Positions 18,101 to 26,010 are shown, counted from the first letter of the stretch. The stretch: 64,000 nt of DNA from Nonomuraea angiospora (GCF_014873145.1 NZ_JADBEK010000001.1:5518001-5582000); one strand, 5' to 3'. The notes: a model not told the origin generated them from the letters alone. A program made the numbers and translations.

Positions 18101-18504
18101 CGCTCGACGCGTACGCGCTGGCCCTGGCCTCGGCCGGGCACCTCCAGGAGGCCAAGGCCGTGGCCGCCACCCGCCCGCCGGTCCGCCCCGACTTCCTCTA
18201 CGAGCTGGCGATGACCTGGCGGGCGCTGGCCGGGATGCTGCTCGACGACCGGGAGCGGATGGTCGACTGCTACGACAAGCTCAAGCCGTTCGCCGACCGG
18301 GTGGCGGGCGCGGGCACCGGTGTGGTGGCGCTGTGGCCGGTGGCGCTGACGCTGGGCGACCTCGCCGTGCGCCTGGGCCAGCCGGACGCCGCCCGCGCCC
18401 ACTACGAGAAGGCCCTGGAGGTGGCCGAGCGGGTCGGCGTGCCGCGCTGGGTGGAGGCGGCGCGGCGGTCGGTCAGCAGCTCACCTGGAAACGGTCGCTC
18501 GTGA
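15109..18504 (+). CDS. Large SARP/BTAD transcriptional regulator with AAA ATPase and TPR-like C-terminus
   Basis: About 1131 residues. The order is an OmpR-type winged helix (VAFRVLGPVEAYEHDDELDL then GLRQRAVLARLLVARG), the BTAD helical repeat domain to about residue 250, a linker, a STAND/AAA module with Walker A GVAGAGKTT near residue 320 and a LLTLEDLHWADD Walker B, then helical TPR-like repeats to the end. Related AfsR/RedD-type proteins switch on secondary metabolism or development when their ATPase is triggered. No biosynthetic cluster is adjacent. GTG at 15097 is an alternative start but overlaps the likely -10. Confidence 0.88.
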   Translation: MVAFRVLGPVEAYEHDDELDLGGLRQRAVLARLLVARGQVVPVDTLLYDLWDDDGAKGAQSGLQVYISRLRRVLEPGRPRGGPNRLLVTVASGYALRVASDQVDALRFEQLVRAAGEHLEEGDPQSARGRLQKALGLWRGTPYSDFADQSWAEAEVNRLAELRLVTRERHADTGLRLGLHAETVPDLEALTTENPLREEGWRLLALGLYRCGRQGDALAALRRARNILADELGIDPGPALRKLESDILAQSPELDLAVPARTARPAAPVTDTWPPRPAAAVEPPPLEPEPFVGRDAELARLTTAASRTGRFQVAIVAGVAGAGKTTLLRQLESRLAGDGWITSSGACPDSSATPPGWAWVEILRTLTSTTGAGEYAQLLAPLLDDAAPDPDEDEASGGFRLHRAVGGYLAGVARRAPVLLTLEDLHWADDQTLALLRALPSLLATSRVLLVVTCRESELDDRQSDVLAALARLGPVRVGLSGLDPKAVAELVKATCVREIDEDAVESIVERTGGNPFFVRETVRLLDSEGAADRASATEVLSQVPSGVRDVLRRRISRLPSGAQQILLQAAVIGRDVDLDVLIAVSGDEDAVIEAVEAALLAGLVTEPGPGLLRFDHDLVRDTIYSDASRLRRTRLHAAVAAVIEQHTPSDVAALAHHYSLADASGKAVHYAGLAAEQAERRFAHREAATLWEQAIAAFDRSRDEQSGAQTPERSKERLRLMLRQIRALALCGDMTAARLLRRQAMDAALPLGDLEITAKVAASLAVPHKGIARDFTRTAWEIVDVTEKALMELPEGEQRLRASLLTTLALELEGSSSPERGRQASLEALELARQSGDPTLIAAALSGRLRQSYDIPAVDSRESIGRELLEVAQRSGQMATQALAHLVLLECAAARGEFAVADQHAAAADRLARQYDLSGPAAVVVWYAGQRLMIAGDYAGAERAYRDAARMTARAGMLEGRQGLPLITTFCLHLVDGRAAEMVDLLAQAHQQGAKWTLDAYALALASAGHLQEAKAVAATRPPVRPDFLYELAMTWRALAGMLLDDRERMVDCYDKLKPFADRVAGAGTGVVALWPVALTLGDLAVRLGQPDAARAHYEKALEVAERVGVPRWVEAARRSVSSSPGNGRS

Positions 18505-18973
18505 CGGTCCTGACGCCCTTGGCCGACAGCTCGACGCGGTACCACCCGGGGTCGCCGGAGAGCCCGAGCTCCCACTCGACGGTCTCCTCCGCGCCCACGA
18601 AACCGTCGTAGTCGACCAGATACGTGCGCCACGACTTGGTGGCGGGGCTCCAGCGGGCGAGCTTCCAGCCGTAGTGCACGCTGCGGCCGGGCTCGGGGCT
18701 GACGAGCACGCTGCGCGCGACCAGCGGCCCCGAGCAGGCGCCGGCCGGCCCCTCAAGGGTGACCTTGCCGGGCTGGGCGGCCGGGGCCAGCTCTTCGGCG
18801 ACGGGCACCTCGCGGGCCGACAGGGTGATGGTTTTCACAGCCGCCGGGGGGCCGCCGGCGGCGCTGTGGGCGGAGAAGCCGACGTACGCGCTGGTGAACG
18901 CGAGGGCGGCCACGAAGAGCTTGGCCGCGTTCGCACTGCCACTGGTCAGGACGGCCGCGCTTCTCGACGCCAT
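18473..18973 (-). CDS. Secreted or membrane-anchored hypothetical protein
   Basis: 166 residues with an N-terminal hydrophobic segment (AAKLFVAALAFTSAYVGFSA) followed by a beta-rich domain containing one cysteine pair (ACSG and the C-terminal SC). It could be a small Ig-like secreted domain; no family is recognised. Start ATG 18973 follows GGGGTGG at good spacing. Its 3' end overlaps the regulator by 32 bp in convergent orientation. The divergent DedA gene shares its upstream region, including an iron box 113 bp away. Confidence 0.65.
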   Translation of the reverse strand: MASRSAAVLTSGSANAAKLFVAALAFTSAYVGFSAHSAAGGPPAAVKTITLSAREVPVAEELAPAAQPGKVTLEGPAGACSGPLVARSVLVSPEPGRSVHYGWKLARWSPATKSWRTYLVDYDGFVGAEETVEWELGLSGDPGWYRVELSAKGVRTVTSDRFQVSC

Positions 18974-19085
18974 CTTCACCACCCCTTTTGCCTCACCCAT
19001 AGAGTGAGCTCGGGTGGTTGAGTCCTGGTTGTCGGCTGGTTGCGGCGGCTTGCAAACCGAGATGGCAAAAGCTTGCAACTTGAAC

Positions 19086-19104
19086 TAAGGTAAGCCTGAC
19101 CTAA
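19086..19104 (+). promoter_or_regulatory. IdeR/DmdR-type iron box
   Basis: TAAGGTAAGCCTGACCTAA matches the 19-bp actinobacterial iron-box consensus (TTAGGTTAGSCTAACCTAA) at 16 positions. It lies 22 bp before the DedA start and is shared with the upstream region of the divergent secreted-protein gene. DtxR-family repressors loaded with Fe2+ bind such sites, so one or both genes are likely repressed when iron is plentiful. Confidence 0.65.
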
Positions 19105-19126
19105 GGCTTGGGAGGGGTGGGGCAGC

Positions 19127-19645
19127 ATGAACGGCATCGCCGATCCCACGCGGCCTTTCTGGCTGGGTCTGCCTTACTGGCTGGTGGGCGCCATCCTGAT
19201 CCTCGCCCTGTTCGGCGCGTTCCAGGTCTACTACTGGGTCGGGCGCAAGCTCGGCGAGAAGCTCTACGACTCGCGCGTCGGCTCCCGGGTGGGGCGCGAG
19301 CGCATCGCCAAGATCGAGCAGGTCGTCGAGAAGTGGGGCGCGCTGGCCGTCTACGGCTGCTTCTGGGTGCCTATGCTCCGGCACACGCTGCCGTGGGTGG
19401 CGGGGGCGCTGCGGGTGTCCTACCCCTGGTACGTGGTCGCCAGCGCGCTGGGCTGCCTGACCTGGGCGCCGATCTGGTGGTTCGGCATCGCGGCGCTCGT
19501 GTGGGGCTGGCTGGAGCTGGCCGCGCGCTCGCCCGTCACGGCGGGGGTCGTGGCCGTGCTGGCCGTCGCGGCGGCGTTCTGGCTGGTGGTGCGGCGCAGG
19601 AGGAAGCGGCGCGCGGCCGCGTCAGAGAAGGCTCTGGTCTCCTAG
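19127..19645 (+). CDS. DedA/VTT-family membrane protein
   Basis: 172 residues with four to five membrane segments. The family core YYWVGRKLGEKLYDSRVGSR, then GCFWVPMLRHTLPWVAGALR with a conserved arginine, and VSYPWYVVASALGCLTWA match DedA proteins, which move phospholipids or undecaprenyl phosphate across the membrane and depend on the proton gradient. GGGAGGGG lies upstream of the ATG. A strong iron box precedes it. The tail is arginine-rich. It converges with and overlaps the YegP gene by 24 bp. Confidence 0.82.
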   Translation: MNGIADPTRPFWLGLPYWLVGAILILALFGAFQVYYWVGRKLGEKLYDSRVGSRVGRERIAKIEQVVEKWGALAVYGCFWVPMLRHTLPWVAGALRVSYPWYVVASALGCLTWAPIWWFGIAALVWGWLELAARSPVTAGVVAVLAVAAAFWLVVRRRRKRRAAASEKALVS

Positions 19646-19831
19646 GCCCCGCCCGGTCCGGTCGTCGATGACGGCCTCGGGAGCGTTCCTGCGCACCGTC
19701 TCGATGCCGTTCACGCAGGCGGCCTTGCTCGGGTAGCCCTCGCCCACCGCGAGTGTCTGCCCGTTGTTCGCCACGAGGGCGAAGCGGAACCCGCCCTGCC
19801 CGTCCTCACTGATCACGAACCTGCCCGCCAC
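19622..19831 (-). CDS. YegP-family (DUF1508) small protein
   Basis: 69 residues forming one DUF1508 unit: GRFVISEDGQGGFRFALVAN, then GQTLAVGEGYPSKAACVNGI and the ending ETVRRNAPEAVIDD. Family members are tiny beta-alpha proteins, often duplicated, of unknown function. The GTG start has AGGAG six bases upstream. It converges on the DedA gene with a short overlap. Confidence 0.85.
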   Translation of the reverse strand: MAGRFVISEDGQGGFRFALVANNGQTLAVGEGYPSKAACVNGIETVRRNAPEAVIDDRTGRGLGDQSLL

Positions 19832-19923
19832 GGCCGCTCCTCTCTAACCTGGCATTGATTTACCCCCATCTGATCTGGCTTTATGGCGTAGTTAGGCAAA
19901 CGGACCCTTGATCTCCTGCCAAC

Positions 19924-20769
19924 ATGATTGCCATGCGTATTGGGGGTTTCATTGGCTCCGCCGTACTCGCGCTGGTTGTGGGGGTCGCCTCCCCGGCCGC
20001 GGCGGCGGACGCGCCGGAGGTCGGGGCCAAGTCGGCGTACGTGGTCGACTCGGCGGGAACGATCCACTTCGGCAAGCGCGAGACTCGCCGGGTGCCGGTC
20101 GCCAGCCTGGTCAAGGTCATGACGGCGTACGTCGTGCTGCGCGAGGCCGAGCTGAGCGACACGATCACGATCACGGCGACCGACGTCAAGCACGCGACCA
20201 GCAACGGCGCGACCACCGCGGCGCTGAAGAAGGGCGAGCGACTCACGGTCAGGGACCTGCTCTACGGCCTCATGCTGCCGTCGGGGGCCGACGCGGCCAA
20301 CGCCCTGGCGCGGCGCTACGGCCCGGGCAAGACGGCGTTCGTCGCCAAGATGAACCGCGCCGCCCGCGCCCTCGGGCTGTCCGACACCCGCTACACCAAC
20401 CCCGACGGCCTGCCCACCCCGGGGAACGGCGGCTACTCGACGGCCGTCGACCAGGTCAAGCTCGCGGAGCGGGCGCTGGACGACAGCACCTTCGCGGCCG
20501 TGACGGGCGCCAAGGTGCACAAGGTGGCCAAGACCGCGCTGCACCGGGCCCACACCTGGCGCAACTCGAACAAGCTGCTCTCGCGCGCCGACGGCGTGCT
20601 CGGCGTGAAGACCGGCTACACGCGCGCCGCCGGCTACTGCCTGCTGTTCGCCGGGGAGCGGGGCGGCAAGCGCGTGGTCGGCGTGCTGCTCGGCGACCAG
20701 AACGAGCGCCGCTTCGAGACGGCCGAGCGGCTACTGGACTACGCGGGCGAGCAGATCGCCGGCGGCTAG
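19924..20769 (+). CDS. D-alanyl-D-alanine carboxypeptidase (peptidase S11)
   Basis: 281 residues with a cleavable signal peptide (cut likely near AAAADA, residues 25-30). The SxxK motif is S61-LVK64, and KTG is at 229-231. The usual SxN motif reads S120-G-A122-DAAN, so the canonical Asn is replaced by Ala, a variation that could alter acylation. The enzyme trims the terminal D-Ala of peptidoglycan stem peptides. It lacks the long C-terminal anchor of DacA-type proteins. Its end overlaps the convergent ABC ATPase by 39 bp. Confidence 0.87.
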   Translation: MIAMRIGGFIGSAVLALVVGVASPAAAADAPEVGAKSAYVVDSAGTIHFGKRETRRVPVASLVKVMTAYVVLREAELSDTITITATDVKHATSNGATTAALKKGERLTVRDLLYGLMLPSGADAANALARRYGPGKTAFVAKMNRAARALGLSDTRYTNPDGLPTPGNGGYSTAVDQVKLAERALDDSTFAAVTGAKVHKVAKTALHRAHTWRNSNKLLSRADGVLGVKTGYTRAAGYCLLFAGERGGKRVVGVLLGDQNERRFETAERLLDYAGEQIAGG

Positions 20770-21504
20770 CAGCTCGCGGGTGTACGGGTCGGCGGGGGCG
20801 GCCCACACCTGACCGGCCGGACCGGTCTCGACGATCCGACCCTGGCTCAGCACCGCCACGCGATGCGCCACGTGCCGGATCAGGGCCAGGTCATGACCGA
20901 TGAACAGCTGGCCCAGCCCCAGCTCGTCGCGCAGCTCGGCGAGCAGGTTGACGATCCCGGCCCGTACGGACGGGTCCAGCGCCGACACGGGCTCGTCCAG
21001 CACGAGCAGCCTGGGCTCGCAGGCCAGGGCGCGGGCGATGCCGACGCGCTGGCACTGCCCGCCGGACAGCTCGTACGGCCTGCGCCGGGCGAGCGAGGCA
21101 TCCAGGCGGACGAGGTCGAGGAGCTCCCGCACCCGGGCGGGGCCGGTCAGCGGGTCCCAGCGGCCCTGGACGCGCAGCGGCTCCGCGATCGCGTCGTGTG
21201 CCCGCAGGCGCGGGCTGAGCGAGCCGTACGGGTCCTGGAAGACCGGTTGCAGCGCGGGCCGCAGCGGGCGCAGGGCGCGCTCGTCGAGCGCGGTGAGCTC
21301 GCGGCCCTCGAAGCGCACCGAGCCCGCCTCGGGCCTGCGCAGCATCAGGACGGCGGCGGCGATGCTCGACTTGCCCGACCCCGACCCGCCGACCAGGGCG
21401 AGCGTCTCGCCGGCGGCCAGGGTGAACGAGACGCGGTCCACCGCCAGGATCGGCGTGGGGTAACGCACGGTGAGATCGCGCACCTCCAGCAGCGGTGTCG
21501 TCAT
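20731..21504 (-). CDS. Peptide/metallophore ABC importer ATPase 2 (DppF/OppF type)
   Basis: 257 residues with Walker A GGSGSGKSS, Q-loop QDPYGSLSPRLR, signature LSGGQCQRV and Walker B LLVLDEPVSALDP. QDPYGSLSPR is characteristic of DppF/OppF/NikE. It lacks the C-terminal Oligo_HPY extension. ATG 21504 overlaps the TGA of the preceding ATPase gene (ATGA), so it is translationally coupled as the last gene of a four-gene operon. Confidence 0.9.
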   Translation of the reverse strand: MTTPLLEVRDLTVRYPTPILAVDRVSFTLAAGETLALVGGSGSGKSSIAAAVLMLRRPEAGSVRFEGRELTALDERALRPLRPALQPVFQDPYGSLSPRLRAHDAIAEPLRVQGRWDPLTGPARVRELLDLVRLDASLARRRPYELSGGQCQRVGIARALACEPRLLVLDEPVSALDPSVRAGIVNLLAELRDELGLGQLFIGHDLALIRHVAHRVAVLSQGRIVETGPAGQVWAAPADPYTRELLAAGDLLARVVQ

Positions 21505-22478
21505 GAGGGCTCCCGGTAGAGATCGGTGGCCGGGCCGGGCAACTCGCCGAGCCGGTGGCAGGCGGCCAGCCTGCGTTCCCCGGCCTCCTGCGGCTGTGGC
21601 TCCCGCTCGTGGCAGACGCCGGCGGCGGCCGGGCAGCGGGGGGCGAAGGCGCACCCGGGCGGCAGCGCACCCGGCGCGGGCGGCGAACCGGCGATCGCCG
21701 GGAGCGGCCGGCCCGTCACCTCGCGCGGCGGGAGGGACGCGACGAGGCCGCCGGTATAGGGGGCGCGCGGCCCGCGCAGCACCGCGCCGGCCGGGCCCGA
21801 CTCGACGAGCCGTCCCGCGTACATGACCAGGACGCGGTCCGCGTACGCGGCCGCCGCCCCCAGGTCGTGCGTGACCAGCAGCACGGCCGGTCGCGTGCCC
21901 TCGCGGGGCTCCGTCAGCAGGCTGAGGATCCGGGTCTGGACGACGGGGTCCAGCGCGGTGGCCGGTTCGTCGGCGACCACGAGGGCGGGGTCGTTGACGG
22001 TGGCCATGGCGATCACCGCCCGCTGGCGCATCCCGCCGGAGAACTCGTGCGGGTAGGCGCGGGCCCGCCGCGCGGCGTCGGGGATGCCGACCCGTTCCAG
22101 CGCGGCCACCGCGCGCTCCCACGCCCGCTTGCGGCCCAGCCGCCGCACGGCGCGGGCGAGCTGGTCCCCGACGGGGTACACGGGGCTGAGCACCGACAGC
22201 GCGTCCTGCGGCACGAAGGCGATCCGCCGCCCGCGTACCTGCCGGTAGACGTGCTCGGGCGCGCCGGACAGCTCCCGCCCGTCCAGGCGCACGCTGCCGG
22301 ACATGCGCGCGCCGGGCGGCAGCAGCCCGAGCACGGCGCGAGCGGTCAGCGACTTGCCCGCGCCGGACTCGCCGACGACGGCGAGCGTCTCGCCCTGGGC
22401 CACGTCGAACGAGAGCCCCCGTACGACCTCCGTGCCCGCCACGCCGACCCGCAACTCCCGTACGCGCAGCAGCGTCAT
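21501..22478 (-). CDS. Peptide/metallophore ABC importer ATPase 1 (DppD/OppD type)
   Basis: 325 residues: Walker A GESGAGKSL, Q-loop PQDALSVLSPVYPVG, signature FSGGMRQRA, Walker B LVVADEPATALDP, then a C-terminal Oligo_HPY domain with the cysteine pattern CAFAPRCPAAAGVC, which in relatives can bind an Fe-S cluster. It pairs with the following ATPase. The start overlaps the stop of the permease gene (ATGA at 22475-22478). Confidence 0.9.
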   Translation of the reverse strand: MTLLRVRELRVGVAGTEVVRGLSFDVAQGETLAVVGESGAGKSLTARAVLGLLPPGARMSGSVRLDGRELSGAPEHVYRQVRGRRIAFVPQDALSVLSPVYPVGDQLARAVRRLGRKRAWERAVAALERVGIPDAARRARAYPHEFSGGMRQRAVIAMATVNDPALVVADEPATALDPVVQTRILSLLTEPREGTRPAVLLVTHDLGAAAAYADRVLVMYAGRLVESGPAGAVLRGPRAPYTGGLVASLPPREVTGRPLPAIAGSPPAPGALPPGCAFAPRCPAAAGVCHEREPQPQEAGERRLAACHRLGELPGPATDLYREPS

Positions 22479-24475
22479 GCGGCACCCCCGATCCGGCGGC
22501 CCGCCGTCGAGAGCGAGACCGCCAGGGCGGCCAGCAGCAGGAGCATCCCCGCGGGCGCCAGGGCCGCCCATGGCGCGCGCTCCACGTACGGCAGCGACTC
22601 GGCCAGCGTCAGGCCCCACTCCGGAGCGGGCGGCTGGGCCCCCAGGCCCAGGAAGCCGAGGGAGGCCATGGCCAGCGCGATCCCCGGCAGCCGCAGCACC
22701 GCGTGCCTGGCGACCGGGCCCGCGACGGCGGGCAGGACGTGGCGGGTCAGGATCCAGGCGGGCGGGGAGCCGATGGCGCGCTGGGCGGTCAGGTGGGCCG
22801 CGGCGCGGACCTCGGAGACGAGGGCCGCGGCGTGGGCCGCGAGCGCGGGCCACGAGACGAGGGCCACCGCGACGGACGCGCCCGCCGTGCCGGGCCCGAG
22901 CACCGCCGCGACCAGGATCCCGGCGATCACCGGCGGCACGGCGTTGGCCACCTCGGCCGCGCCGGAGGCCAGTCCGGGCAGGAGGCCGGCGGTCAGGGCG
23001 ATGACGTACGAGCCGGCGCAGACCAGCGCGGAGACGCCGAGCGTGGCAGCGGCCCCATGGCCCACCCTGGCCAGCACGTCCCTTCCCAGGGCGTCGGCGC
23101 CCAGCGGGTGGTCCCAGCTCGGCCCGGCCAGCCGCGCGGCCACGTCCACGGCCAGCGGGTCGAGCAGCAGCCCCCAGCCGACGGCCACCGTCAGCACGCC
23201 GCCGCACACGCCGGCGACCGGCCCGACCCACCTGCTCCCGCCCACCGCGGCATTACGCGCAACCGCACCCAGCCGCCACAATCGCGCACCAACACCGCGC
23301 CCACCACCTTGACCGACTCGGCCGCCGCTACCTCCCCCGCCACCATCTCGGCCGCCACCACCTCTCCGGTCGCCGTTGCCCTGGCCTCCCCCGATGGCCG
23401 GTGCGGGGAGTGAGAGGGCGGCGTCGCGGAGGCCGGGGCCGAGCATCCAGTGCCGGGCGGCGCTCGCCAGGATCCCGGCGAGCACCCCGAGCAGGACCAG
23501 GGCGAGCACCGCGGCCTGGAGCAGCGGAAGGTCCTGAGCCTCCGCGGCGCCGAGCGCGGTCCGGCCGATGCCGGGCACCGCGAACACCGTCTCGACGGCC
23601 ACCGCCCCTCCCGCCAGCCCCACGGCGACCAGCCCGAGCTGGGGCACCAGCGCGGGGAGCGCACGGCGCAGCGCCGCCCGCGCGATGACGCCGGGACCGC
23701 AGCCCGCCGAACGCCACAGCCCCACCCACGGCTCGGCGAAGGCCGCGGGCAGCGTGTCGTCCACCAGCCGCCCCAGGACCCCGCCCGCCGGGATGGCCAG
23801 GGCCAACGCGGGCAGCACCAGGTGCCGCGGCTCCTGCCAGCCGTAGGGCGGCAGGAGGCCCAGCCACACCGACAACGTCACCAGCAGCACCGTCGCGATG
23901 AGGAATTCGGGCAAGGCCCCCAGCACCGCCGCCACCGCCCCCGTACCGCCGCCCCGCAGGGTGCCCCGCGCGCCGCGCACCAGGGTGGGCGCGCACAGGG
24001 CGCACGTCAGTGCCAGCGTCACCGCCAGCGCGGCGGCCATCAACGTCAGCGAGACGCCGAGGCCGGACAGCACCGAGGGCAGCACCGCGCCGCCGTCCGC
24101 CCACGAGCGGCCGAAGTCGCCGCGCAGGACGCCGCCCAGCCACTCGCCGAGCAGCGGCAGCGGACCGCCGTCCAGGCCCAGCTCGCGCCGGATGGCCTCC
24201 AACGCCTCGGCCGTCGGCTCCTGCTCGGCCGAACGGGCCCGCAGCAGCGACAGAGCGGCATCACGACCGGACAACCAGGGCAACAGCCCGACCACGACGA
24301 CGATCGCAACGAGCGCGACACCCCGCGAGAACAGCCCGCGGAGGCGCGTCACCGCACCCCGCGAGAAGAACGCCCCGCCAACGCGCGTCGCCGCGGTGCG
24401 CGAGAGCAGCCTGCGGAGGCGCGTCGTCCGGGCCTGTGCGGGCGGCTCGTCGGTGCGCGTGGGGAATCCGGTCAT
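22475..24475 (-). CDS. Fused double permease of an Opp/Dpp-type ABC importer
   Basis: 666 residues combining a DppB-like half (about 1-340; helices around 50-65, 130-155, 175-200 and the AFAEPWVGLWRSAGCGPGVI cytoplasmic loop) with a DppC-like half (about 410-666; HPLGADALGRDVLAR and the coupling loop QRAIGSPPAWILTRHVLPAV). A glycine/arginine linker of about 50 residues joins them. Usually these are two genes. The single frame runs unbroken, so this is a true fusion rather than an annotation artefact. ATGA overlaps with both neighbours. Confidence 0.88.
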   Translation of the reverse strand: MTGFPTRTDEPPAQARTTRLRRLLSRTAATRVGGAFFSRGAVTRLRGLFSRGVALVAIVVVVGLLPWLSGRDAALSLLRARSAEQEPTAEALEAIRRELGLDGGPLPLLGEWLGGVLRGDFGRSWADGGAVLPSVLSGLGVSLTLMAAALAVTLALTCALCAPTLVRGARGTLRGGGTGAVAAVLGALPEFLIATVLLVTLSVWLGLLPPYGWQEPRHLVLPALALAIPAGGVLGRLVDDTLPAAFAEPWVGLWRSAGCGPGVIARAALRRALPALVPQLGLVAVGLAGGAVAVETVFAVPGIGRTALGAAEAQDLPLLQAAVLALVLLGVLAGILASAARHWMLGPGLRDAALSLPAPAIGGGQGNGDRRGGGGRDGGGGGSGGRVGQGGGRGVGARLWRLGAVARNAAVGGSRWVGPVAGVCGGVLTVAVGWGLLLDPLAVDVAARLAGPSWDHPLGADALGRDVLARVGHGAAATLGVSALVCAGSYVIALTAGLLPGLASGAAEVANAVPPVIAGILVAAVLGPGTAGASVAVALVSWPALAAHAAALVSEVRAAAHLTAQRAIGSPPAWILTRHVLPAVAGPVARHAVLRLPGIALAMASLGFLGLGAQPPAPEWGLTLAESLPYVERAPWAALAPAGMLLLLAALAVSLSTAGRRIGGAA

Positions 24476-25944
24476 TTGAGGCGGGTCTCCGCCGTGATCA
24501 GGACGCGCTCGCGCGGGTCCTTGGCCGAGTCCAGCACCGTGGTGGCATCGCCCTGGATCACGCGCTCGTGCAGCATCGGGATGGCGGCGTCGGTACGCAG
24601 GATCGCCGCCTCGGCCTCAAGGGTGGCCGCGTGCCTGGCGGGACCGGCGTCCGCCGCCGCGGCCTCGCGTACCGCCCGGTCGACGTCCTCGTCACACAGG
24701 CGCGCCAGGTTGAAGGAGCCGTCGCAGGTGAAGTCGGCCTGCATGTACGCGACCGGATCCCCCGAGTCGAGCACGGTCGCCCGGGAGAGGATGAACGCGT
24801 CGAACTTCCCGGCCAGCGCGTCCTCCTCGATGTGCGCGTACTCCCGTACCACCAGCTCGACCGCGAACCCCGCGCCCCGGAGTTGCTGCTGCAGCACGGA
24901 GGCGACCTCGGGCAGCTCGGCCCGGTCGGAGTAGGTGGCCAGGGTGATCGCCACGCCCTTCGCGCTCGCGGGAGCCGTACGCTCCCCCAGGCTCCCGCGC
25001 CCCTCGGCGGCCCACGGCAGGGCGGGCCCCAGCAGGCCCGAGGCCACGTCGGCGCGCCCTTCGTACACCCCCCGCACGAGCTGTCCCGCGTCGATGGACG
25101 CGCGTGCGGCGGCGCGCAGGCCGGGGCTCTTGAACGGCCCCTTGGCGGTGTTCAGGTACAGGGTGTTGGTGCGCGGCATCGGCACCTCGCTGATCGTCTC
25201 CTTCGCCAGCAGCGCGGCCTGCGAGACCGGCACCGCCTCCGCGATGTGCGCCTCGCCGCTGCGGATGGCGGCGGCGCGGGCGGCGCCGTCCGGGACGAAG
25301 GAGACGTCGATGCCCGGCGCCTTGGCCTTCGCGCCCCAGTAGCCGTCGTGGCGGTCGAGGGTGGCGGTGGTGGTGCCGTTCACCTTGACCAGCTTGAACG
25401 GGCCGCTCCCGGTGCCGACCGGATCGACCTTGCCGTCGGCGCCGTACGCGCGCTCGGCCAGGATCGCCAGCTGCGGCGAGGACAGGCGGTGCGGGACCAG
25501 CGGGTCGGGCTCGCGGGTGGTCACGACGACCTTGCCGCCCTCGGCCCTGGCGGTCAGCTCGACGCCGTCGAGGATGCGCGGCTTGGGCGTGGCCCGGGTG
25601 GCGCGCGTCAGCGCGCCGGCGGCGACCTGGGCGGTCAACCGGCTGCCGTCGTGGAAGGTCACGCCGTCGCGGACGGTGAACTCCCAGGTCCGTTCGGAGG
25701 TACGGGTCCACGCGGTGGCGAGGGCGGGTCGCGCGTCGCCTCTCTCGTCCAGGTTGACCAGGGTCTCGGCGGTGGACCAGCGGGAGAGCTTGAAGGCGTC
25801 GTCGCTGAAGGGTGACAGGCCGGAACGCGGAGGCTGGAGCATCGCCACCTTGATCCGGCCCGTGCTCTGCCCGCCCGCCGGGGCGGAGCACGCGGACACG
25901 GAGAGGACGGTCATGAGGGCAAGCCAGAAGCTGCGATGGTGCAC
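24472..25944 (-). CDS. ABC importer solute-binding lipoprotein (SBP family 5)
   Basis: 490 residues with a lipoprotein signal peptide ending VSAC, lipid-modified cysteine at 19. The mature protein is a family-5 binding protein (KVAMLQPPRSGLSPFSDDAF, then STAETLVNLDERGDARPALA and TWEFTVRDGVTFHDGSRLTA). Family members bind peptides, nickel or zinc chelates and opine metallophores. GTG 25944 gives the best signal peptide and follows GGGA; TTG 25956 is an alternative. It heads the operon, just downstream of a Zur-like box. Confidence 0.87.
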   Translation of the reverse strand: MHHRSFWLALMTVLSVSACSAPAGGQSTGRIKVAMLQPPRSGLSPFSDDAFKLSRWSTAETLVNLDERGDARPALATAWTRTSERTWEFTVRDGVTFHDGSRLTAQVAAGALTRATRATPKPRILDGVELTARAEGGKVVVTTREPDPLVPHRLSSPQLAILAERAYGADGKVDPVGTGSGPFKLVKVNGTTTATLDRHDGYWGAKAKAPGIDVSFVPDGAARAAAIRSGEAHIAEAVPVSQAALLAKETISEVPMPRTNTLYLNTAKGPFKSPGLRAAARASIDAGQLVRGVYEGRADVASGLLGPALPWAAEGRGSLGERTAPASAKGVAITLATYSDRAELPEVASVLQQQLRGAGFAVELVVREYAHIEEDALAGKFDAFILSRATVLDSGDPVAYMQADFTCDGSFNLARLCDEDVDRAVREAAAADAGPARHAATLEAEAAILRTDAAIPMLHERVIQGDATTVLDSAKDPRERVLITAETRLK

Positions 25945-25992
25945 GGATTGTCCCAAATTCAGGGGTAATGAGTGGGACGAGACACTAGCACA

Positions 25993-26007
25993 TGATAACC
26001 GTTTCCA
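25993..26007 (-). promoter_or_regulatory. Zur-like zinc operator upstream of the ABC importer operon
   Basis: Read in the operon direction the site is TGGAAACGGTTATCA, matching the actinomycete Zur consensus TGAAAATGATTTTCA at 11 of 15 positions, with TG/CA ends and AAC/GTT inner arms symmetric. It lies about 50 bp before the lipoprotein start, where it could cover the promoter. Zinc-loaded Zur would repress the importer. The match is moderate and not tested. Confidence 0.45.
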
Positions 26008-26010
26008 TAT

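Noticed and set aside
15556..18402. 948-codon minus-strand frame within the SARP regulator
   Set aside because: Antisense by-product of codon bias; no motif or start signal, while the sense strand gives complete BTAD, AAA and TPR parts.
18997..19015. CTCAC/GTGAG inverted repeat upstream of the secreted protein
   Set aside because: Only five-base arms; the nearby iron box is a far better regulatory candidate.
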